From: Jaltomata sinuosa
Lineage: Eukaryota > Streptophyta > Magnoliopsida > Solanales > Solanaceae
Assembly: GCA_003996215.1 (NCBI GenBank)
Contig: QJPP01005281.1
Coordinates: 1 to 64,000 of the forward strand
Direction of reading: 5' to 3'
DNA length: 64,000 nt
Part shown: one piece after another, positions 24,801 through 36,800 of the stretch
Numbering within the stretch: position 1 is the stretch's first letter
How the letters are laid out: each line of letters opens with the position of its first letter
Translations under genes and position numbers: made by a program
Notes under the pieces: generated by a model
What the model was told of the DNA's origin: nothing
What the model saw: the letters and a program-made list of their open reading frames with translations, nothing else
Database searches by the model: none

Positions 24801-27800
24801 CTTTAGGTTGGATCTGGCACAATACTGTCCCTTTGTTACCTGAAAATGGGGCACCTATATCCAAAAAATTAAAAAACCTATCAGACGTGTGTCAGGTTCC
24901 GCAGAGGCCAGACTCCAATTAGTTACTTAGGATTTGGTGTGTGTGCTTCCTAGCATGTATTGGACATGTTTCCATGTTCTCATACTGTACACACTACTTT
25001 GACGAGTGTCCATGTCCCCAGTATTTCCAACTCCATTACAGTAATGTAGCAGAAGCTCTCTTTTAATGCTCTGATATTCTCCATGTGGAATTGGGTTTGC
25101 TGCCTGATTGTCCAGTTGCATCAAGTAAACCATTTGTCTAAGTATTTAGGCTGGTAAAATTTTCATTTAGCATAAAGTCATCAATCTGAATAGTTTTCCG
25201 ACCTTGCCTAGTAAATAGTTTGAGGCTGATGCTTGACTTTCTCTTTAGCGAGATCCACCTTATTCAGGGTTTAGAATGGTGACATGACAGTCCAATAGAT
25301 TGCCTTGATTTAGTTGTGCATGTGCGCATTGACATCCTATACTTGATCTGATTAAACAATCTTTGGGATCAGGTGGGAAAAACAGGTATGTTAATGTAGC
25401 TTGCATACCGTCCTAAGAAAGTGATAAGCAGATTCTACCTTCTTTCACCTGGCTTTTGACTACTTGACGTGTATTGACTAGCAAATAATGATGAACTATC
25501 ATGATTAGGAAGGTTAAATTTTTTTATCTCTTGGAAAAATGTAATTAGAGAAGGTTAAAACTTCTTGGATAGTAGCATCACTAACCTAGTTGTGAATTCC
25601 TATTGAGTTTTCTGTAAGAGTGCTAATCTAATTGTAGAACAGTGTTCTTTAAAGCCTTAAAGACGTGTTTGTGACTCACTTAAACAGCGAAGTTAAGTGC
25701 AGCATATGTTGGTAACCTTACTTTGCTTATGCAGCACTTAAGTGCAGGCACAAGAAGCTTATGCGTGCGCCTTTGCACAAACCAACCTAACTATTGTTTA
25801 AAAAGAAAATTAGATTAAATTATGAGGCCAACACTCTATCTGAATTTGGTGGCATCATATATGAAATATAGACGGCAAACACTATTGATCGTTAAAAAAA
25901 TGTCATGGGATGAATCTGTTAGTGTAGAAATTGGTAAGATGGTATATGAAAGCTAGTCACTAAATCTGAAAATAGAAATGCGAAATTATGTTTTTGTTTA
26001 TGAATCAGAGATCTTAAATGTTTGTTTTAACTTGATCAACATGGTTTTTACTTTATAAATTAAATTAGTTGTTGCAGTTTAAAGTGTTTTTCTCCTTGAC
26101 GACACTGTTTAGAATGGTTTGAGGTCTCAAACCCTTAACTTTGGTGTTCTATTTCATTGTTTTTTTTTTGTTTTTTTTTTGGAGGAGCAGTGAGCAGTGG
26201 TTGTATAGGCCAGGTTTCCCTTTTTGATTGATGTGATACCTAGACTACTAATAAAGCTCAACCCCTTTAACTAACTATCTTGGTCTCTCTTAAATGCTTT
26301 TCCCCAATTGCCTTCATGATCCCATTGATTTTTCAAGAATAAGGTTATATTGGTCTTTATTAGATCCAATTTTATCCATAAAGTAAATGGAATTGTATTG
26401 TATCTTTGTTTTTTGGTGTGACAGCAGTGTATAGAGGATACTGATCAGACTATAGACTTATTAGGATCTTTATAACTTTTTGGAGGTGGCCAACATATCC
26501 TTAATGATGAGGAATACAACTTTACCAGTTTAAAAAAAAATATTGGTCTTTAGCCTGGCTGTATTCTCGACTTTTACCTATTATCTCAAAAGGGGCAGCC
26601 CGGTGCACTAAAGCTCCCGCTATGCGAAGGGTCCGGGGAAGGGCCCGACCACAAGGGTCTATTGTACGCAGTCTTACCTTGCATTTTTGCAAGAGGTTGT
26701 TTCCAAGGCTTGAACCCGTGACCTCCTCGTCACATGACAACAACTTTTACCTATTATCTCACTTATTATAAATTTGGTCAAAAGTATTCTTAGAACTACT
26801 CCCTCTGTTTCAATTTATTTGTCTTACTTATGTTTTTAGTCCGTTTCAAAAGAATGTCTCTTTTTTGGCAACTTTTTAATTCTAATTTTCCACATGACAT
26901 GTTTAAGACCACATGATAGGAGGACATTTTGGTACATTCTACATATCTTTAGTTTAAGACCAGAAGATTCAAAAGTCTTCCTTACTTTTTAAAACTCCGT
27001 ACCAAGTCAAAACCAGACAAACAAATTGAAATGGAGGGAGTATTAGTTTGCAAAAATCTTAGTAATTATATTTTGAAATAATAATCATCTTCAAAAGAAT
27101 ATGCAAATGTGCCACTACTGCTTGTCTGAAGGAAATATTGCTTATGTTTGTGGAAACACTTTGTTTTTCTTTTAGATGTTTTAGCCAATTTAAGTTCGAT
27201 GTTTGTCATAGTATTTCTCTCTTCATTGTTGTTAGGCTGGCTATTTAAGAAGTGACATCATGAGTCCTTTTCGCTAAGCAACTACTTTTGTAACTATAAT
27301 GCATCTCCGTGATGTCAGCAATAAAACCAATTACTTCATAAAAAAAAGTGACATCATGAACACTGTGCAATCATCTGAATTTTGGTTATCTTTGTGCAGA
27401 GAGCCTCTCTCTCTTCCTTACTCTATTTATTTTATCTTGGAGTTACATTGTGCTGCATACTGACGATGTCTTGCATTGTTTATTCCTCCATGAATAAAAA
27501 AACATTTTGTCTTTACCAACCCCATGCTTCCTACCCGTACATTGAATCCTAAAAACAAGGAAGAAGAAGAAAATAGGGAACATAAAGATAAAGGCTGTTA
27601 GCTCATTTCATTAACAAGGACTGGCCTTTGTGGGGCTAGCATGATTTTGGAAAAGATAAACTTCTTGAAATTGAAATTCCTAATTATGTTTGTTTTTCGC
27701 CTCTTAAGGGTTGGTCAGCTTGACTTGTAGCTTAACAGTTTCTTTCCTCATTTTTCTCCCTACTTAGGACGTAAGCAACAAGCTGGAAGAGCAAAAAGAT

Positions 27801-30800
27801 GAATGTCTGTTGCAGTTGAAGGAGAACGAGATGTAAGATTTCTGTGCTTATTTATCATATCGTAGTAACCCTTTAATGATATGTTTTTGGTTATACCCTG
27901 CAACGATATATGAGGCACACTATACATAAAGTTAAATGGAATTGTCTGTGTGGAGGGAAAGAAATGACAGATGTTTTGAAGATAGGCCCAATTCCGTACA
28001 TAAATTAAATGGAATTGTCTGTATCTTTACTTTTTTGGTATAAACAGTTATGTATAGAGGATACTGATCAGATTGTAGATCTAATAGGGAGTCTGTAACT
28101 TGTTTGAGGTGGCCAGCATATCCTTAATGCTGAAGAATACATTTCAAAAAAAAAAATATCTGATATGTGAGAGCATCTGTAAGCTGATCCAATTGAAAAT
28201 CTTCCCTGTTTATCTGGAATCCATACTAAGTTGCCCTCACTTGTGTTGAAATCTTTGCACTGTTCTATAATGTTAAGAAAATCTGCCAACCTGCTCACCA
28301 CCCAATTATTTAAAGGCCTCCTAATTTGAGATTCCATCCCAATTTATCTCTTACCTCTTTAACTGTGGCCATTCTTTAAAGTGTCTTGCCCTTAAACAGA
28401 GTCTTCCCTCCATTGCCTACCTTGATTTTAGAGTTGTTAATGATTTTGGGCTACAAATTCCTAATGGACCTCCAAACCCCAGTTTCAAGGATGTAGTGTT
28501 GCCTTGCTACTCCAAAAATCCTCCATTCCATAGTGATTTCTCTTGAGAAGCAAATCTCCATAACCATTTCATTAAAAGGCTGTGATTTTGTAACTTCAAA
28601 TTCCATATCCCCAGACCCCCCTTCTTTCTTGCTGGCTATGACATGGTCCCATTTTACCAGATGGATCTTGTGGTTGTTTGGATCACACTTTCCTTGCCAT
28701 AGAAAGTTCCTTCTAATAACATCCAATCTATCCATTACATTGGCTGCCATTGGAAACAAGGACCATTATGTAAGTAGGTAAGGCATCTAAGACACTATTA
28801 ATGAGTGTGATTCTACCACCCAAGGACAAATATTGGCTTTTCCAATTAACAAGCTTTTCACATTTCTCTAGAACAGTAATTCCAAATACCCTTTGATTTT
28901 GCTCTTGGCTCCTAAAGGCATGCCAAGATATACAGTTGGAAGCTCTCCATTTCCTATTCCGGGCCTCGTTTCGACTCAAAAGCATGATTCGACATTGTTG
29001 TTTACTCTGATCCGGTCAAGGTGGTTTTCGTTTACCAGCACGTAGGTGTCCTAAATTCCTATGACCGAGTCTTTCTGGCCCCTGTGAACATCTTTTCTTA
29101 ATGTATTAAAGAGGGCCTCGAAATCAAAATTCAATTATAGGAAAGAAAGAATAAAAACAAAAAAAGAAAAAAGGAAGAAAAAAAAAGATATCCCCCCTTT
29201 TTGCTTTTGCAATTAGATTCTTTTCTTTCTATTTCGATTTATTTTATTTCATTCCTATTCTCCTTTCTCAGAAAAAGGGCTAATAGTCGTTGACGTTTTC
29301 CCAAATTTTTCTTCAAACCTCTCTGAGATAAATAGTCTTTTTTGTGCAATTCTAATAGAACTGACTAATCCTAAGACAAAGGGTCGAGAAACTCAATGCC
29401 ACTATTCTTGAACAACTTGGAGACGGGCCCAATGATATTGGTTAGACTGCTAATACCAGGCACCTCATTTACTGGGTTAATGAAACTTTTACCCCAGTTG
29501 ATGTGAAGGTCTGAGATAGCTTCAAACAAGATGAGAATGACTCTTAGGTGCTTCAGCTGATTTCCATCTGCATCACAGAAAATCAGAGTGTCATCAGGAT
29601 ATTGTAGATGAGAGATGGCCAAACCCTTCCTGTCATCCATGTTGCATTAAAACCCCTTATCCAACTGTTTGTTTGTGCTGTCCTTAACATGTCATTGAGA
29701 CCCTCCATTGCCAAATTAAAGAGGAAAGGGGATAAAGGGTCCCCTTGTTTCAATCCGCTCTCAGAAGAGAAGAAACCAGAGGGGGATCCATTTATCAGGA
29801 TTGAGAATTTCACAGTTGTGATACAAAGCTTGATCCATTTGATCCATCTTTCACCAAAGCCCATATCCTCCAAATTCTTCCAGAGAAAGCCCCAGTTTAG
29901 ATGATCATAGGCTTTCAGTTTCCAGCTTACATAAAAAAGCCAGGGATCTTGCTAATCTTCCTCACATTTACACACTCATTAACAATCAAGATAGCATCCA
30001 TAATCTGTCTACCTTTGATAAATGCCATTTGTTGACCATCCACTAATTTAGACACTACTTTCTTAAGTCTTTCAGTCAACACTTTTGAAATGATTTTGTA
30101 AAAATCCTTCGATACTTTGGCCCCCATATTCTTTGGTATCAATGCTATGAACATAGCATTGAAACTCTTTTCAAGAAGACCCTGATGAAGGAAATTCTGT
30201 ACAACAGCGACCACTTCTCTACTCACCACATCCCAGCAGTTAATAAAGAATGCCATAGTGAAGCCATCAGGCCTAGGTGTTTTGTCCCTAGCACATGCCA
30301 TAACACAATCTTTGATCTCCTATTCACTAAACTGGCTCTGTAGCATATTGTTGTCAACCTCACTAATCAATTAGTCATAGTCCCTGATCTAAAGTTGAAC
30401 TGTGGTCTCCATGTCTCTGATTCTGGATACGGATTCTGGTAGAACTTGATAATCTCCCCTTTTATCACTGTTGGCTCCACTGTACACACACCATCAATAG
30501 ACAAGCTGTCAATATTGTTGTATCTCCGATGACAATTGGCAATTCTGTGAAAAAACTTGGTGTTTCTATCCCCTTCTTTTAGCCACAAGGCCCTAGATCT
30601 TTGTCTCCATGCCACTTCCTCCTTCTTGCAATCTCTTCAAACTCCACAGTTAGAACTGCTCTTAAGTAAGCCTCATCATCAGTTAATTGCCTTTGATCTT
30701 GAATTTCCTCTAACTCAGTCAGTTGACTAAGAGTGCTTTGTTTCTGTAGCCCCAGGTTTCCTTGGATAGTTCTGCTCCACTCTTTAAGCTTAACTTTCAA

Positions 30801-33800
30801 TTTTTTTTAGTTTGGAGGCTAGAATGTAATCAGGTTTGCCAATACAAGTACTAGAATCCCCCAAGCTTATATTCTCTCCTTGAAGTTATATCTCCTAGAG
30901 AAATTTCTCTTTCCAGATGTTTTGAAGATATGGGCAACTCAATGCAAAAGATCAAGTTGAACCGTTTTTTGAATCTTTCTTTTTGGTGTACATAGACTTA
31001 CTCAGAGATACTGTTTCTATTATTGATGTTTTAGATTCTATCTAGGATTTCAGAACAGTTTATTTTCTTCGAAGCATACTTGTAAATTTGGTTTCAGTAC
31101 AACCTATGTACTGTTTAGTTTATTTATATATACATACATGTTACCCATTCAAAAAAAAGTAATAACCAAAAAATCAGACCAAAGCAAATTAATTCGGTTC
31201 TTCGGTTTTGATTTTTAGAAGTTCGGTTTTCGGTTTAAAGAAATCGATGTTTCGGTTTACTGAAATACTGAACTTCTTAAATATGTATATTTAGCTGCTG
31301 TTTTGATTTACTTTCATGTGGAAAAAATGTTTGATCTTTGTATTTGGTGCACTACCGACTCAATGACATTAAAAAATCACTAATCATTCAATTCTATTAA
31401 ATTGGTTTGCTCATATTTTTTTTGTTTATTTATTTATATTTTGTATTTTTAAAATTGTGTGAACTTTATTGTGAGAAATAAAAAAGAATACAAGAGAACA
31501 AATATGTGAAAGCAATGACGTATGTTCAGGTCCAATGCGAGTGAAGAAGCTTCTGCAAACTTATAATGTAAAAAAGGGCAGCCCGGTGCACTAAAGCTCC
31601 CGCTATGCGCAGGGTCCGGGGAAGGGCCCGACCACAAGGGTCTATTGTACGCAGCCTTACCTTGCATTTCTGCCAGAGGCTGTTTCCAAGGCTTGAACCC
31701 GTGACCTCCTGGTCACATGGCAACAACTTTACCAGTTACTCCAAGGCTCCCCTTGTGTTTTCTTATTTCTTGGGGGAGTCGAGCTTCTATGAACTTTCCA
31801 AATATATTCTTGTTACTAGCTTTTCTGGAAAAAAAAAGGAAAAAGAAAGATAGAAACTGACCCCATCAATGAAGAAGTTGCGAGCTTTATGCCACAACTT
31901 CTGAAATAAGAATTTTTTTTCCATGAAATTTACTTTTCTTTTGAGCAAATTGATCCATGGCAGAAACAATATGCTAGAGATAAACCTTCCTCATTAGTTA
32001 TGAAGTAAAACCAGTATAGCACATACATACTGGAAAACTGAACCGAACAAGAAAAACCAAACCAAACTAATTTCTGTCTGGTATCCAAATATACGATTGA
32101 AAAACTGAAAACCAAAGTACCGAACCAAAATACCGAGCGTCCATCCTTAGTTCCATCAAGTGAACTCGAAGATGGTCACATCCCAAATAAAGTATGAAAA
32201 GAGTGAAAGATTTGAAGGTATTCAATCAATCACTAGGAAAGTGGCTCTGGAAGTTCAGCAACGAGGTACAAGCTTTGTGGAGGACATTGTTCACGGACAA
32301 GTACAGTTCATGAAAAGGGATAGCAAATCAAGAATATCAGACCATAATGTGAGACTTGACTGTAAAGATATAGCATAAAGTGATACAAAGAGTTAGCGGG
32401 GATATAACTTTAAAGTTGGAAGCAGAAATAGAGTTAGTTTTCAAAAGCACATGTGGTGTGGTGATGATATCTTCAGAGTTGCTTTTCCAACTATCTGCAT
32501 GTTTAAGAACAATATGACAATATTTCATTTGTATAGGACACGATATTACTGCATATTTGAATTAAGGTGCAAGAAGAAATCTACAAATGGTGATAGATGC
32601 AGTCCAAAATTTAATGAAATTACTCTATAAGCAAAACATCACACTGTGGATCATATGGCGAGAGAGGAATAGAAGAGCTTTTGAGGGAGTCGAGAAAGAC
32701 TTTGTACACTTAAGGAATAGTCTATTTTCCCTTATTTCTTTTTGGTGCACCCATAGGATTCCTACATGTATAGATTAATGGGTGTCTTTTGTAGAAAACC
32801 ATGTCCTTTTGTAAGGTTTTCTACTTTTTGTATACTTCTTGTATACGGGCAAGCTTTTGCCCTTGTCTAATGAAATTTATTACTTTATCAAAAAAAAAAA
32901 AAAAAGCAAAACATCACACTGTCAGAATATAACACTTGGAAATGGAAAGCAAGTGGGAGCAGATTTTTCTGGGTGATATTTTACTATACAGGTTACTTTA
33001 AATAGAGGATACAAGGTTCAGACAACTTGTAGTTTGGACTTTTAGAGTGAGATGGGTCTGTTTGTTCCCATGGTTGACAATAAGGGGACTGATTCTAACA
33101 GCTGAATATTCTTCTAAAAAAATGGAAGGCACCATATGTCAACTGGTGTTTCATGTCAAATGGTTGGATGAGAATGTCGATCTAACTAGTGAATTGCTAG
33201 GTTGCAAGCCAGTTCTGCTCAACGATATTGAATTTGTTTGTGGTACAGTGGTCGATGTTGGCTACAGTTAAATACGTGATGGAGGTGGTTAGATGAAGAA
33301 GATGATGTAGAGCATGGGATGTAGCCCCTTTGGCCTCTGTATGGGAATTTTTGAGGGGAAGTTATAGAAGAGCATTGAAGGGGTGAAAAATGATTTTGCT
33401 TTTTTGAGAGCTTTTATTGGGTAAATTATTGGTGCCCAAGAGTCTCAATTAGTGCATTTGATTGGGTTTCAGTTGTAGGAAATCATATCTTGTTTTAAAT
33501 TTTCTTCTCTTTTGTATACCACTTGTATACTAGATATTCTGAAAACATCAACAATATTATTACGTTATAGAAAAGGACTGGGTTTGTCAATGTTCACAGC
33601 AAGGGTTTCTTTTTTCTTAAAAGAAATGGAAGTTCTGTCATGAGTTGGCTTCTCAAAGCTAATGAACTTTCCCTGTCAAAATAAGGTGCTTTTATCCTGC
33701 TTTATTCCTATATATTCCATTGCCACCCTCCTTTTGGACTGGCATGTGATACTTTCTGGCAAGAAATTTGCTGTTAATTGGGGTTAGTTCTGGAAATCAA

Positions 33801-36800
33801 CGAATTGCTTGAACTTAATAATGGGGTCATTTTAGCGTAAGTTCATTTTTAAGATCAGCCTTTTGAATACTTCTGTTATCCTTTGATAACTGCAGGTTAA
33901 AGAGCAAGCTAAAGCAACTTGCAGATCAGTATACTCTCTCTGAGCAGCAATTCGCAAACAAGGTGATTCACATTTGCTCTTATTTGAATTTCCTAGTATT
34001 ATTGAGATTATAAAACATCTTTGCAGATTTTAATGTTTTTCTCACGGCTTTTCCTTTTTGATTAAGAGTGATGAATATCTTTCTCTTTGCAGTTGAAGCA
34101 AAAGAGTCTTGAACTTCAGCTTGCTGATTTGAAAATTAAGCAACACGAGGAGAAGTTACGGCAGGAACAGTCCCAAATGAAAATTTACGCTGACCAAGTG
34201 TCACAATTACTGGCGACAGAGAAGAACTTGCGGTTACAATTGACAGCCGATGGAGAAAAGTTCCAGCAATTCCAGGTTAGCCTGTTAGTCTTACAATAAT
34301 ATGATGTGTCAAACTGAAAGTCACTACACCAAATATACTCGGTTAGATGTCTTAACAGTTGTGACATCACTTTCAGGAAGTCTATGCTTGTGGTATTGGT
34401 TTGCTGTTTCTGTTGGTATTGGCATTCTTCTGGACAATTTGTACTGCCTCTAAGTGTTTGTCTCCCTATAAAGAAGTTTATGATAAGACGAATAACCACA
34501 TATCTCTGGTTAAATTGATTAGATCACTAGCTTTAGATATTGATCTTGCTGAATAGTATAGGTGGCAAAATTTAAAGAAGTAGAAACTTGAAGCAATCTA
34601 GTATCTTCTTTATGTGATCACCATAAGTTCTCATTCCTAGTTATTTTACCTCTCAAGTCGATTTTCACAACCTTTTAGTAAAAGAGCAGATATGATACCA
34701 GAGAACTGCACATGTTAGTGAATAACACTTCTGATATTTGGATCAAAGAAGTGTTCCTTTATTTTGTCTTATGTGATTGGATGGTATGTCAGGGATATTG
34801 CTTCCTTTGTTTTGTTGGAGTTGAAAGTTGAGGCTTTTAGGTAGCTTTCACTTCCTCGGGACTCTTCCTCTTTTATCTGTTGGAGAAAGATCAGTACCTT
34901 TCTATACTTAGACTAGATAATTTATACATTCCCATTGCAATTGACATGGCTTGTTGTTGTCCCCACAGGATACAAAACAAATTGTTCGTTATAATGGTAG
35001 TTTTGGCATTTAATAAACATGTAGCTTATATGTCAGAAGTCTTCCTTTCTTAAAATAGTGCGTCCAATCAAACTATACCAAATAAATTAGGACAGAGGGA
35101 GCAACTTATTGGGAAATGATTTTGTTCTTTTCTATCAAGCTTTATAGAAACTTGGTTAGAGGAGTTGCAATGCATGAAAAAACTAACTCGATTTGGTAAT
35201 ATTGTTATAAGAAAAGAAAATAATAGAATATTTTTGAATGAAATGCCTTCTTGACTTCTGATAGCCAATTGATCATAGGTGTGTGATAAACCTGAAGAAG
35301 ATTGTTTTTTACGGTCTCCACATTCATCTTGAAGCCACTTAAACGAGGTTAGATGGTGCCACGATAGGCTGTGCCTTTGCCACAAACCTCAAGGATCTCC
35401 ATGCTGTCCCTTTCCGATCCCTATACCTTCCTCTCTGCTAAATTCTTGTTTTTGTTGGATTTACTAATGGGTTTTTACTCTTCCCTCGCGAAACTGTGCA
35501 TCTAATGAATGAATGTTGGGGGTTTACAATGGCTTAACATGGACTGAAAGTAGTGGTACGGTTCCAGTCTGGCACAGTGTATGACTGTAGAATTCTGCTG
35601 TCTGTCCTATGAACTGATGAAGTATCAAAGCAAAAGCAAGTAGAATCTAGGAATGACATCCAACTTTGGGAATTAAAAACCATTTTCCCTTTTTTGTTTA
35701 TTTTGGAGAAAGACCCTGGAGTCTAAAGGGTTTAGGTTGAGCAGGACCAAGACAGAATATGTGGAGTGCAAGTTCAGTGAGGTGACATATGTGACCGACG
35801 TGGAAGTGAGGCTTGACACGCATGTCATCCAAAAAAGTGATAGCTTCAAGTATCTTGGGTCTATTATCCAGGGTAATGGTGAGATTGACGAGGATGTGAC
35901 CCATCGGATTGGTGCAGGGTGGATGAAATGGCGGCTCGCATCCGGGGTCTTGTGTGATAAAAAGGTGCCTCTCAAACTGAAAGGCAAGTTCTACAGAGTA
36001 GCAGTTAGACCGGCTATGTTGTATGGGGCGGAGTGTTGGCCGGTCAAGAACTCTCACGTTCAGAAGATGAAGGTGGCTGAGATGAGGATGTTGCGCTGGA
36101 TGTGTGGGTTTACTAGGAGGGATAGGCTTAGGAATGCGGATATTCGAGAGAAGGTGGGAGTGTCTTCCGTGGAAGATAAGATGCGGGAAGTGAGGTTGCG
36201 ATGGTTTGGGCATGTGATGAGGAGAGGCACAGAGGCCCCTGTGCGGCGGTGTGAGAGGCTGGCTATGGATGGGTTCACGAGAGGTCGTGGTAGACCGAAG
36301 AAATATTGGAGAGAGGTGATTAGGCGGGATTTGGTGCATTTGCAGCTTACCGAGGACATGACCTTAGATAGGAAGGTGTGGAGGGCTCAGATTAGGGTAG
36401 TAGGTTAGTTGGTTGGTTTCTTTGTAGGGAGGAGTGTGGAGTTTTGTTGTCTTTTTAGTTGTTGAAAGGCTACGCTTGTAGCTTTTGTTTCTTCTGCGCC
36501 GGCTACTTGCTAGTGCCTTGTGTAGTTAGATTTTTATATTATTTTGTTGTAGTATAATTTTGTGTTTATCTGTTGTTTTGTTTATTGGTTTTATCTCCTG
36601 GATTGCTTTGAGCCGAGGGTCTATCGGAAACAGCCTCTTTACTTCATTCTGGGGTAAAGGTATGGTCTGCGTACATCTTACCCTCCCCAGACCCCACTTT
36701 GTGGGAATATACTGGGTGTGTTGTTGTTGTTGTTGTTTATTTTAGGAGAAAACTTGTGTGAAGATTGCATTTTACAAGTTCCTTATAATGTTCCTTTTTC

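Larger units (their letters stand above)
28160..30890 (-). mobile_element. L1-type LINE body, antisense (probable 5'-inverted part of one insertion)
   Basis: Minus-strand broken frames run from the region after the endonuclease (WSRTIQGNLG, about 30770) through SRALWLKEGDRNTKFFHR (about 30585). Next come RT blocks (KTPRPDGFTMAFF, FIKGRQIMDA, GLKQGDPLSPFLF, QYPDDTLIFCDA, where the usual ADD is PDD) to the start of the zinc-binding domain (SAYRCSHI, 28170). It is interrupted at about 28972-29428 by a plastid-type insert. Together with the sense tail at 30905-31157 it fits a twin-priming inversion. Confidence 0.85.

Noticed and set aside
35698..36359. Long minus-strand ORFs opposite the RTE LINE
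   Set aside because: Antisense shadows; the plus frame carries the reverse-transcriptase motifs.
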